From HKCCE3408 sp038530555 (GTDB taxonomy: Bacteria; Pseudomonadota; Alphaproteobacteria; Rhodobacterales; Rhodobacteraceae): a stretch of 64,000 nucleotides of DNA. The stretch is from the NCBI GenBank assembly GCA_038530555.1, contig JBCBCN010000001.1, forward strand, positions 62,001 through 126,000, written 5' to 3'. Positions 1 through 7,606 of this stretch are shown here, piece after piece. The notes beneath the pieces were generated by a model. That model saw only the letters and a program-made list of their open reading frames with translations. It made no database searches and was not told the origin of the DNA. Both the position numbers and the translations under genes were made by a program. Numbering within the stretch: the stretch's first letter is position 1; the number at the start of each line of letters is the position of its first letter.

Positions 1-1
1 T

Positions 2-97
2 GGCAAATTCTCCGACGACATCCCAAAGGCAGTTTTTCTAGCCAAGCCGTTCTCTCTGGCCGATCTGACGGAGACGGTCCGCGGTCAGATGCCCTAA
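2..97 (+). CDS. C-terminal end of a receiver domain, probably hybrid histidine kinase (CckA-like), partial
   Basis: Reading frame 2 is open from the window edge to TAA at 95-97 and encodes about 31 residues ending in AKPFSLADLTETVRGQMP. The Lys-Pro-Phe followed by a helix is the conserved end of a response-regulator receiver domain, where the Lys contacts the phosphoryl site. In Rhodobacteraceae the gene beside recA is often a hybrid sensor kinase of the CckA type, whose receiver domain is C-terminal. That assignment is inference from position. The rest of the gene lies outside the window. Confidence 0.65.
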   Translation, partial: GKFSDDIPKAVFLAKPFSLADLTETVRGQMP

Positions 98-198
98 CAG
101 CTGCGCGCCGCTTCGCGCTTTGCGCTGCCATCGTTGGGGCAGGTCAGTTTTGAACTTGTTGGAAACCAGATAGGCGCCGCGCATGTCGCAGTCGAGCC

Positions 199-798
199 TC
201 AGCTTTGCCGAGCACCTTCCCACAATTCGAAATCGCGCGCCGCATATTCCCGCAACGCCGCTTCGGTCTCGGCAGACAGGGCCAGGCCCATTTTTGGCGA
301 CACATTCACCGGTTTGGTCTCGATCTTTTCGCCCAGTCGCGTCTCCAAAAAGGCAAGCGCCGCGTCATAGGCCTCATAGCGGAAAAGATGCGTCACCAAG
401 AGCCGACCTCGGCCGCCAGTTACAAACCTCGACTGGCTGCCGACCCGGGCGAAATCGGGCCGCTCCTCCTGCATCCAGGCGCGCACGAAAGCGTCGAAAT
501 CGACCCCCTCGGTTGACTTGCTTTGCCCGGCGATCTGGGCCCGTCGGCGATAGCGATACCACGAACCGAGCCAGTCAACGGGCTCTCGGATCAGCGCCAT
601 CGTCTCAAACGGCTCACGCCGATCCCGAGTGATCCAGGCCTCGAGCTCTCGGCGGTAGCGGCGCACGGACGTGTGCTTGAGACGCGGCGGGTCGAGAATC
701 GCAGCCGTGGCGCGACCTGCCAAGGCACGCTCAAGCGCCGTCGTGCCCGTTTTAGGCTGTGCAAACAGCACCAGTTTTTCATTATAAAACAGCAGCAT
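199..798 (-). CDS. Sulfotransferase-like protein
   Basis: This 199-residue cytoplasmic protein has the PAPS-binding 5'-phosphosulfate loop PKTGTT at residues 15-20. A second motif, IREPVDWLGSW at about residues 70-80, resembles the 3'-phosphate-binding region of sulfotransferases. Members transfer sulfate from PAPS to a hydroxyl or amino acceptor. The acceptor here cannot be read from the sequence. It is short for the family and has no signal peptide. The gene is divergent from recA, with a 223-base gap at 799-1021 that holds the candidate recA SOS box. Its stop lies about 100 bases beyond the end of the receiver-domain gene, on the opposite strand. The fold assignment is fairly secure and the biological role unknown. 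Confidence 0.75.
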   Translation of the reverse strand: MLLFYNEKLVLFAQPKTGTTALERALAGRATAAILDPPRLKHTSVRRYRRELEAWITRDRREPFETMALIREPVDWLGSWYRYRRRAQIAGQSKSTEGVDFDAFVRAWMQEERPDFARVGSQSRFVTGGRGRLLVTHLFRYEAYDAALAFLETRLGEKIETKPVNVSPKMGLALSAETEAALREYAARDFELWEGARQS

Positions 799-937
799 GA
801 CCGCTTATCCCCAGAGAATTATGGGCAAAATCCAGGCGATCTTGGCGCCGTCAATCAAAGCTTAACCAAATGACAGCTATCCCCAATAGGCAAAATTTTA
901 CTTGAAATGCTCGCTTTTTGTGCGCATCACCCGATGG

Positions 938-952
938 GAACAAAAAGAGAAT
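938..952 (+). promoter_or_regulatory. Candidate LexA (SOS) box upstream of recA
   Basis: GAAC, seven bases (AAAAAGA), then GAAT lies 70 bases before the recA start. The alphaproteobacterial LexA consensus is the direct repeat GTTC-N7-GTTC, equal to GAAC-N7-GAAC on the other strand, so this site has one mismatch. No other strong signal was seen in the 799-1021 gap. Confidence 0.5.
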
Positions 953-1021
953 ATCGAGCAACCCATAGTGTGGCCGCGCAACGTTGTAGCCCCGCCAGCG
1001 CTATGAAATAAGGAGTGGAAG

Positions 1022-2101
1022 ATGGCAGTTGGGACCCTTCTGGAAATGACAGACCGCAAAGCGTCGGACAAACAAAAGGCGCTGGACAGCGCGCTGGCTC
1101 AGATCGAGCGCCAATTTGGCAAAGGCTCAATCATGAAATTGGGCGGCGAAAACGCCTTGCCCGATATCGAAGCAACCTCAACCGGATCGCTGGGCCTCGA
1201 TATCGCCCTGGGGATCGGCGGTCTGCCGAAGGGCCGCGTTGTTGAGATTTACGGGCCGGAAAGCTCCGGCAAGACCACACTGACGCTCCATGTGGTGGCT
1301 GAAGAGCAAAAGAAGGGCGGCGTTTGCGCCTTTGTGGATGCCGAGCATGCGCTCGATCCGCAATATGCCAAGAAGCTGGGCGTCGATCTCGATGAATTGC
1401 TGATCTCGCAGCCCGATACCGGTGAGCAGGCGCTGGAGATTACCGACACGCTCGTCCGCTCGGGCGCGGTCAATCTGGTGATTGTCGACTCGGTGGCCGC
1501 GCTGACCCCGCAAAAAGAGCTCGAAGGCGATATGGGCGACAGCGCGCCGGGCCTGCAGGCACGCCTAATGAGCCAGGCGATGCGCAAGCTCACCGGCTCT
1601 ATCAGCCGCTCGAATTGTATGGTGATTTTCATCAACCAGATCCGCATGAAGATCGGCGTGATGTTCGGCAGCCCGGAGACGACAACCGGCGGTAACGCTC
1701 TGAAGTTCTATTCCTCCGTCCGTCTTGATATCCGCCGCATCGGTTCGATCAAAGACCGCGACGAAGTCGTGGGCAACCAGACCCGGGTGAAAGTGGTCAA
1801 GAACAAGGTGGCACCGCCCTTCAAGCAGGTTGAGTTCGACATCATGTACGGCGAAGGCATCTCGAAGATGGGCGAGCTCATTGACCTGGGCGTAAAAGCC
1901 GGTGTGGTGGAGAAATCCGGCGCCTGGTTCTCCTACGGTGATGAGCGGATCGGTCAGGGGCGGGAGAACGCCAAGACCTTCCTGCGCGAGAACCGCGATA
2001 TTGCCCTGGCAATCGAGGATAGGATCATGGCCGCGCATGGGTTGGACTTCGACATGCCGCCGGGGTCAAAGGAAGACGATGACGAGATGATCGAGGGGTG
2101 A
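1022..2101 (+). CDS. recA: Recombinase RecA
   Basis: RecA, 359 residues, forms ATP-dependent filaments on single-stranded DNA for strand exchange and recombinational repair, and triggers LexA self-cleavage. The conserved N-terminal stretch with ALAQIERQFGKGSIM, the Walker A loop GPESSGKT at 78-85, the DSVAALTP segment and loop 2 (FINQIRMKIGVMFGSPETT) are all present. The C-terminus is acidic (KEDDDEMIEG), as usual. The chosen ATG has a good AGGAG Shine-Dalgarno six bases upstream. A downstream ATG at residue 9 has none. A candidate SOS box lies at 938-952. Transcription probably ends at the hairpin at 2386-2416. Confidence 0.98.
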   Translation: MAVGTLLEMTDRKASDKQKALDSALAQIERQFGKGSIMKLGGENALPDIEATSTGSLGLDIALGIGGLPKGRVVEIYGPESSGKTTLTLHVVAEEQKKGGVCAFVDAEHALDPQYAKKLGVDLDELLISQPDTGEQALEITDTLVRSGAVNLVIVDSVAALTPQKELEGDMGDSAPGLQARLMSQAMRKLTGSISRSNCMVIFINQIRMKIGVMFGSPETTTGGNALKFYSSVRLDIRRIGSIKDRDEVVGNQTRVKVVKNKVAPPFKQVEFDIMYGEGISKMGELIDLGVKAGVVEKSGAWFSYGDERIGQGRENAKTFLRENRDIALAIEDRIMAAHGLDFDMPPGSKEDDDEMIEG

Positions 2102-2152
2102 GCTCTCACCGGGGCCCTCATCAGGGATTGCGCCGTCTTTGACGTCGCGCGG

Positions 2153-2172
2153 GCGAGGGGCCAGCCCCTCGC
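2153..2172 (+). repeat. 8-bp hairpin followed by a family-wide extragenic motif
   Basis: GCGAGGGG, loop CCAG, CCCCTCGC forms a perfect 8-bp stem. It is followed by CACCCCGGGATATTTTGG at about 2174-2191. A GGGA(G)TATTTT(T)GG core recurs in inverse orientation at 26191-26213. I associate this combination with intergenic DNA of Rhodobacteraceae (recollection, not a search). It may act in mRNA 3' end formation or be a REP-like element. Confidence 0.5.
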
Positions 2173-2209
2173 GCACCCCGGGATATTTTGGCGATAAAGA
2201 CAGTTCGAG

Positions 2210-2377
2210 CCGGTTCAGCTTTAGCTGGCCAACGCATCGCGTTTGAGGCGAGAACGGGCGGAGCCCAGGAGCCGGTCCAGCGGAGCTGGCAAACGCATCG
2301 CGTTTGAGGGTCGTGGCCGGTTCAGCTTTAGCTGACCAATGCACCGCATTTGAGGCCGCGACGGGCGGAGCCCGGCA
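2210..2377 (+). repeat. Degenerate triplicated repeat built of mini-hairpins
   Basis: Three units start at 2210, 2272 and 2317 (about 62, 45 and 61 bases), each beginning CCGGTTCAG or CCGGTCCAG and containing a block ending in TTTGAGG. Each unit is a string of short palindromes with 2-3 base loops: CAGCT-TT-AGCTG or CCAGC-GGA-GCTGG, then AACGC-ATC-GCGTT or AATGC-ACC-GCATT, and in the outer units GGGC-GGA-GCCC. Stems differ between units by paired changes. No reading frame accounts for the block. Confidence 0.75.
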
Positions 2378-2385
2378 ATCGATGA

Positions 2386-2416
2386 GGGCGGTCCAGGTTG
2401 GGCCGCCCTTTTCTTT
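2386..2416 (+). terminator. Rho-independent terminator of recA
   Basis: A 9-bp stem with one G-U pair, GGGCGGTCC (2386-2394) with GGGCCGCCC (2400-2408), has a 5-base loop and is followed directly by TTTTCTTT. It lies downstream of the hairpin array and about 90 bases before alaS. Confidence 0.75.
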
Positions 2417-2508
2417 GCTCAGCTCAGGAATAGAACCGGTGGCTGTGGACTAAGGCGGACGCGCTGGCTAAGTCCTGAGGACACGCAATTCGGCAACCGG
2501 AACACGCC

Positions 2509-5169
2509 ATGACCAGCCTCAACGAGATCCGCTCAACCTTCCTCGACTATTTTGCCCGGCAAGGTCACGCGGTTGTGGCGAGCTCCCCCCTGGTGCCGCG
2601 CAACGACCCAACACTGATGTTCACAAATTCAGGCATGGTGCAGTTCAAGAACCTGTTTACCGGGCTTGAGCGGCGCGATTATGTGCGCGCCACCAGCAGT
2701 CAGAAATGCGTGCGGGCCGGGGGTAAGCACAACGATCTCGATAATGTCGGCTATACTGCGCGTCACCACACGTTTTTCGAGATGCTGGGGAACTTCAGCT
2801 TCGGCGATTACTTCAAGTCAGAGGCCATTCCCTTTGCCTGGGAGCTGATCACGCGGGATTTTGGCATCCCCAAGGACAGGCTCTATACCACCGTCTATCA
2901 CACCGATGACGAAGCGCTGGAGATCTGGAAAAAGGTCGGCGTGCCCGAAAGCCGGATCATCCGGATCGATACGTCTGATAATTTCTGGCAGATGGGGCCG
3001 ACCGGGCCCTGCGGGCCTTGCACCGAAATCTTCTATGATCACGGCGATCATATCCCCGGCGGCCCCCCGGGCAGCCCGGATGAGGATGGCGACCGTTTCA
3101 TTGAGATTTGGAACATCGTCTTCATGCAGAACGAGCAGTTTGAGGACGGCTCGATGCGTGCGCTCGACATGCAATCGATTGATACCGGCATGGGGCTTGA
3201 GCGGATCGCGGCCCTACTGCAGGGCAGCCACGACAATTACGACACCGATCTGATGCGCGCGCTGATCGAGGCCTCGGCCCATGCCACCTCGACCGAGGCC
3301 TATGGCAAGGGCAACGTGCATCACCGGGTGATCGCGGACCATCTGCGCTCGACCTCGTTTCTTATTGCCGAGGGCGTGCTACCCTCCAATGAAGGCCGGG
3401 GCTATGTCCTTCGTCGGATCATGCGCCGGGCCATGCGCCACGCGCATTTGTTGGGCGCAAAGGATCCGGTGATGTACCGGCTAGTGCCCGCGCTGGTCTC
3501 CCAGATGGGCCAGGCCTATCCGGAACTGGGCCAAGCGCAGGCGCTGATCACCGAGACGCTGGAGCAGGAAGAGAACCGTTTTCGCGCGACGCTCGATCGC
3601 GGGCTCAAGCTCTTGGCCGACGAAGTGGACGGCCTCAGCGAGGGGGCCGATCTGCCCGGCGCGACGGCGTTTAAGCTCTATGACACCTACGGCTTCCCCC
3701 TCGATCTGACGCAGGACGCTCTGCGAGAGCAGGGGCGCGGCGTTGAGGTCGAAGGTTTCGAGACCGCGATGGAAGAGCAAAAGGCCAAGGCGCGGGCAGC
3801 TTGGTCCGGCTCGGGAGAGACGGCGGATGCCAAGATCTGGCTCGATCTGGCTGACACTCAGGGCGCCACGGAATTTCTGGGCTATGAGACCGAAGCTGCC
3901 GAGGGTCAGGTCTTGGCCCTGGTTCAAGACGGCGCGGAGGCCGAGCGCGTCGAGACCGGCGCAGCTGTCACGATCCTTGTCAATCAGACGCCGTTCTATG
4001 CTGAGGCCGGTGGCCAGGTCGGCGATACCGGCGTGATCAAAACCGAAACCGGCGCGGCCCGGGTCACGGACACCAAGAAGGTGGCCGGGGCTTACCTGCA
4101 TATCGCGGAGGTGAACGAGGGCACGATCACGCGCGGCCAGGCGGCGCAACTCATCGTCGATCATGACCGGCGGTCCCAGATCCGCGCCAATCACTCGGCC
4201 ACGCATCTGCTGCATGAGGCTCTGCGCCGGGCGCTTGGTGATCACGTGGCCCAAAAAGGCTCACTCAACGCGCCGGACCGGCTGCGCTTTGACTTCAGCC
4301 ACGGCAAGGGGCTGAGCCTGGAGGAGCTGGGGACGGTCGAGGCCGAGGTTAACGCCTATATCCGGCAGAACTCCGCCGTCGAAACGCGGATCATGACGCC
4401 TGATGACGCGCGCGGTTTGGGCGCGCAGGCGCTGTTTGGTGAGAAATACGGCGATGAGGTCCGCGTGGTCTCGATGGGCGAGCTGACGGGTTCCGGCAAG
4501 GGACAATCCGGCGCCACCTATTCGCTGGAGCTGTGCGGGGGCACCCATGTGACGCGCACCGGCGATATCGGGGTGTTCGTGACCTTGGGCGACAGCGCGT
4601 CCTCGGCCGGGGTTCGTCGGATCGAGGCCCTGACGGGGGCTGCGGCTTTCGACTATCTCAGCGGGCAGGATCACCTTCTGGCTGAGGCGGCGCTCGCGCT
4701 GAAGGCGCAGGGCGCTGATGTCCCAGAGCGGGTCAAGGCGCTGCAGGACGAACGCAAGGCTCTCAGCAATGAAGTGGCCCAGCTGCGCCAACAGCTTGCC
4801 ATGGCGGGCGGTGGCGGTGTGTCAGCTGCGCCCTCGACCAAGGATGTGGGTGGCGTGCCGTTCCTGGCTCAGAGCCTTGAAGGGGTGACTGGCAAGGATC
4901 TGCCTGGGCTAATCGACGCGCATAAGGCACGACTGGGTTCGGGCGTTGTGCTGCTCATCGCCGATGCGGGCGGCAAGGCGGCGGTGGCGGCCGGTGTGAC
5001 CGAGGATCTCACGGGCCGGCTTAGCGCTGTGGACCTCGTGCGTGCAGCCGTGGCTGAGCTTGGCGGCAAGGGCGGCGGCGGTCGGCCAGATATGGCCCAG
5101 GGCGGGGGCGCCGACGCCTCCCGCGCAGCAGAAGCAATTGCCGCCGCAGAAGCGGTTTTGGGAGGATAG
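2509..5169 (+). CDS. alaS: Alanine--tRNA ligase
   Basis: Alanyl-tRNA synthetase, 886 residues, a normal full length. It charges tRNA-Ala and edits Ser/Gly mischarging. The N-terminal class II catalytic core includes RHHTFFEMLGNFSFGDYFK and WQMGPTGPCGPCTEI near residue 160. The editing-domain zinc motif appears as HxxxH in NHSATHLLHEA near residue 560 and as Cys/His in CGGTH near 676. The C-terminal glycine-rich C-Ala region (GGKGGGGRPDMAQGGG) is intact. Order after recA is a common alphaproteobacterial arrangement. Its last bases carry the Shine-Dalgarno of the next gene, so the two are likely co-transcribed. Confidence 0.98.
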   Translation: MTSLNEIRSTFLDYFARQGHAVVASSPLVPRNDPTLMFTNSGMVQFKNLFTGLERRDYVRATSSQKCVRAGGKHNDLDNVGYTARHHTFFEMLGNFSFGDYFKSEAIPFAWELITRDFGIPKDRLYTTVYHTDDEALEIWKKVGVPESRIIRIDTSDNFWQMGPTGPCGPCTEIFYDHGDHIPGGPPGSPDEDGDRFIEIWNIVFMQNEQFEDGSMRALDMQSIDTGMGLERIAALLQGSHDNYDTDLMRALIEASAHATSTEAYGKGNVHHRVIADHLRSTSFLIAEGVLPSNEGRGYVLRRIMRRAMRHAHLLGAKDPVMYRLVPALVSQMGQAYPELGQAQALITETLEQEENRFRATLDRGLKLLADEVDGLSEGADLPGATAFKLYDTYGFPLDLTQDALREQGRGVEVEGFETAMEEQKAKARAAWSGSGETADAKIWLDLADTQGATEFLGYETEAAEGQVLALVQDGAEAERVETGAAVTILVNQTPFYAEAGGQVGDTGVIKTETGAARVTDTKKVAGAYLHIAEVNEGTITRGQAAQLIVDHDRRSQIRANHSATHLLHEALRRALGDHVAQKGSLNAPDRLRFDFSHGKGLSLEELGTVEAEVNAYIRQNSAVETRIMTPDDARGLGAQALFGEKYGDEVRVVSMGELTGSGKGQSGATYSLELCGGTHVTRTGDIGVFVTLGDSASSAGVRRIEALTGAAAFDYLSGQDHLLAEAALALKAQGADVPERVKALQDERKALSNEVAQLRQQLAMAGGGGVSAAPSTKDVGGVPFLAQSLEGVTGKDLPGLIDAHKARLGSGVVLLIADAGGKAAVAAGVTEDLTGRLSAVDLVRAAVAELGGKGGGGRPDMAQGGGADASRAAEAIAAAEAVLGG

Positions 5170-5173
5170 ATCG

Positions 5174-5464
5174 ATGCCGAAAGCCTATTGGGTGGCCCAT
5201 GTCACCGTCACCGATGAGGCGGCCTATGCCAAATATGCCGCGCTCGCCACGCAGGCCATTGAGGCCCATGGCGGGCGGTTTCTGGCGCGCGGCGGCCAGG
5301 CCATTCAGAAGGAGGGCCGGGCCCATCCGCGCAATGTCGTCAGTGAGTTCCCGAGCCTCGAGGCGGCCAATGCCTGCTATGCATCCGAGACCTACCAGGA
5401 GGCGTTGAGCCATGCGCGCGGCGCCTCGGAACGGGATCTGGTGCTGATCGAAGCGCTGGAGTGA
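5174..5464 (+). CDS. DUF1330 family protein
   Basis: A 96-residue protein with the DUF1330 pattern: KAYWVAHVTVTDEAAYAKYA, a central GGRFLARGG, and a C-terminal SYxEA-like segment (ETYQEALSHARGASERDLVLIE). The family has a dimeric alpha-beta ferredoxin-like fold related to stress-responsive A/B barrels; its function is not established. The start at 5174 is chosen because GGAGGA at 5161-5166 sits seven bases upstream and overlaps the alaS end. The five-base spacing from alaS indicates one transcript. An upstream in-frame extension would overlap alaS and is unlikely. Confidence 0.85.
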   Translation: MPKAYWVAHVTVTDEAAYAKYAALATQAIEAHGGRFLARGGQAIQKEGRAHPRNVVSEFPSLEAANACYASETYQEALSHARGASERDLVLIEALE

Positions 5465-5471
5465 GCCGCGC

Positions 5472-6101
5472 TCAGGTCTCGCCGATATAGCGGTCGCGGC
5501 GGTGATTGATGGCGATGATCAGGTTCAAGATCACTGCGCCCAGCAGGCTCCAGCCGACGATCGAAAGCGGGAAGAGCCAGACGGCCAGGGCAAAGAGGCC
5601 TGCGTCAAAGCCAAGCTGAACATAGCCCGCCCGGATGCCGAAACGGTCTTGGACGACCAAGGCGAGAACGCCAACACCGCCCAGAGATGCGCCGTGGCGG
5701 AACACGGCCAGCACGCCTAGGCCGACGAGGACGCCGAAGATCACCGCAGCCAGGCCGGGATGGAGCTGATCGATGCCGAGGCCCAGGGGGATTAGGTCCG
5801 TCAGGATCGACATCGCGGTGACGGCGGCGAAGCTTTTGAGCGTGAAGGAAAGGCCAAAGCGCCGATAGCCTAGGGCGTAGAAAGGCAAGTTCACCACGAA
5901 GAACACAGCGCCGAAGCTCCAGCCGCTGAGATAGGAGATGATCGCGGCAAGACCCGCGATTTGGCCCGTCACGAGGCCCGCCGTGGTCAGAACGTAAAGC
6001 CCGAAGCTACAGATGAAGACGCCGATGCTGAGACCTTGCGCATCTTCGAGCAGCGAATGCTTAGTTGTCGCGTTCTCTGGCAAGGTGATTGTCTGGGGCA
6101 T
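5472..6101 (-). CDS. YitT family membrane protein
   Basis: A 209-residue integral membrane protein with about five hydrophobic segments. It carries the YitT pattern SLLEDAQGLSIG near the N-terminus, TAGLVTGQIAGLA, the repeated GWSFGAVFFVVNLPFY segment, FRHGASLGGVGVLAL, and a C-terminal NLIIAINHRRDRYIG. The transport substrate of this family is not known. The start MPQTIT at 6101 was preferred over an upstream ATG because homologous sequence begins just after it. It lies convergent with DUF1330. A closely related but interrupted copy follows at 6183-6797, so the pair arose by tandem duplication. Confidence 0.85.
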   Translation of the reverse strand: MPQTITLPENATTKHSLLEDAQGLSIGVFICSFGLYVLTTAGLVTGQIAGLAAIISYLSGWSFGAVFFVVNLPFYALGYRRFGLSFTLKSFAAVTAMSILTDLIPLGLGIDQLHPGLAAVIFGVLVGLGVLAVFRHGASLGGVGVLALVVQDRFGIRAGYVQLGFDAGLFALAVWLFPLSIVGWSLLGAVILNLIIAINHRRDRYIGET

Positions 6102-6182
6102 GGTTGGGATGTATAGCAGCAATGCTGACCTATCAAGGCGATGCCTGGGCGTGATGCGATGTACCGGCCAAGGGAATGCCGA

Positions 6183-6797
6183 CTAGCGCCCGATATAGCG
6201 ATCCTGGCGGTGATTGACGGCGATGATCAGATTGACGGCCACAGCACCGATTAGGGACAGGCCCACCAGCTGCCAATCCAGCACAAAGGCGGCTGCCGTA
6301 AAGAGCGCCACGTCAAAGCCCAACTGCACCCAACCCGCTTGGATTCCGAGATTTTCCTGCATCCAAAGCCCCAACACGCCGATCCCGCCGAGTGACGCGC
6401 CATGCCGGAAGATCACGATCAGCCCAAGCCCGATCGCCGCCCCGGCCAGGACTGCGCCCAGATACGGATCGAGCGCCTCGAAGCGCATCAGCTGTGGAAA
6501 GACCTCCGCCAGGACCGACACAAGCGCCACGGCGATGGCCGTTTTGACCGTGAAAACAGCGCCCATGCGGAACCATGCCAGGAGATAGAAGGGCAGGTTG
6601 ACGGCGAAAAAGACCCATCCGAACGACCAGCCAGTCACATAGCTGAGCAGCACACCGAGCCCGGCGGTCTGCCCGGTGATCAGACCGATTTACTTGAGAA
6701 ACACCAGGCCCAGAGCACACATCGCGGTGCCCAGGAGAAAGGCCTGCGCGTCCTCGAGCGCCGTGTGTTTGAGCTCTCTGCGATGGGGTTCGGCCAT
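6183..6797 (-). pseudogene. Second YitT-family gene, interrupted by an in-frame TAA
   Basis: Read from ATG at 6797 the frame matches the neighbouring YitT gene throughout: TALEDAQAFLLGTAMCALGL, then TAA at 6690-6692 as codon 36, then IGLITGQTAGLGVLLSYVTGWSFG to NHRQDRYIGR. The total of 205 codons matches the neighbour's length. Only the stop breaks the alignment; it occurs where the intact paralogue has a residue in the first loop. An open frame from 6653 covers the C-terminal three-quarters. Possibilities are a recent nonsense mutation, reinitiation giving a shortened protein, or a sequence error. There is no frameshift or deletion. Confidence 0.75.
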
Positions 6798-6958
6798 GAT
6801 GCCGGTGTAGCCGGTCAGACCGTGAGGTCCAGGGCAAAGGCGCGGATGTTACTTGGCAGTGGACGTGTCTTGTCTAAATACGTTGATCCAACCGCTCCCC
6901 GCACGGCGCCAGATCGCGCTCAAACGCACCGTTTCGCGCAAAGCTGTTTGGCACAGTT

Positions 6959-7606
6959 TCACACGTCCCACTCGACATTGAACCTGGTTACGAGGTCTTG
7001 CACCTGCGCCGGGCTCAGGGCGCGGGGGTTCATGCCGCGGGTCAGCAGAGCAAGCCGCGCAGTATCTTCGAACTCTTCAATCGCGCTGCAGGCGGCTTCG
7101 ACATCTTTGCCCGAAACGACCGGGCCATGGTTGGCCAGCATCACAGCCGCGCGTTTGCCGCCCAAGGCGCGCACGGCCTCGCCCATCGCCGGATCACCGG
7201 GCGCAAAGAATGGCAGAAGGCGAACTTTGCCAAGTTTCATAATCGCGTAAGGAGTGAGCGGCGGCAGAAAGTTGTCTTCGTCGACATCCGGGAGCATCGA
7301 GAGGGCGACCGAATAGCACGAATGCAAATGCACCACCGCCCCTGCCGCCGCGCGCGTGTCATAAAAAGCCGTGTGAAGCGGCATTTCCTTGGTTGGTGGA
7401 TCGCCTTCAATGAGGGTGCCGTTCGCATCGAACCGACTGAGCCGGGCCGGGTCGAGGTGTCCGAAACTGGTGCCGGTCGGGCTGACCAGAAGGCCGCCAT
7501 CCGCGGTTCTGGCTGAGATATTGCCGGTGCTGCCACCCGTGAGGCCGCGCTCGAACAACGACTTGGCCAAGAGGCAGATCTGGTCTCGCAGGGATTGTTC
7601 GCTCAC
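6959..7606 (-). CDS. otnC: 3-oxo-tetronate 4-phosphate decarboxylase (class II aldolase family)
   Basis: A 215-residue class II aldolase/adducin-fold enzyme. Zinc-binding His93 and His95 (VVHLHSCYS) and His160 (ANHGPVV) are present with the catalytic Glu74 (PPTKEMPLHT). The N-terminal GLTGGSTGNISART and VSPTGTSFG loops bind phosphate in relatives. By family and context it acts as OtnC, decarboxylating 3-oxo-tetronate 4-phosphate to dihydroxyacetone phosphate. It overlaps the preceding otnK gene by four bases and is the last gene of the operon. Fuculose-phosphate aldolases share the fold, but the DUF1537 kinase partner favours OtnC. Confidence 0.88.
   Translation of the reverse strand: MSEQSLRDQICLLAKSLFERGLTGGSTGNISARTADGGLLVSPTGTSFGHLDPARLSRFDANGTLIEGDPPTKEMPLHTAFYDTRAAAGAVVHLHSCYSVALSMLPDVDEDNFLPPLTPYAIMKLGKVRLLPFFAPGDPAMGEAVRALGGKRAAVMLANHGPVVSGKDVEAACSAIEEFEDTARLALLTRGMNPRALSPAQVQDLVTRFNVEWDV

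Noticed and set aside
6402..7250. 282-codon plus-strand frame spanning the broken YitT copy and otnC
   Set aside because: It crosses two minus-strand genes and an intergenic gap, and its composition is that of an antisense shadow.
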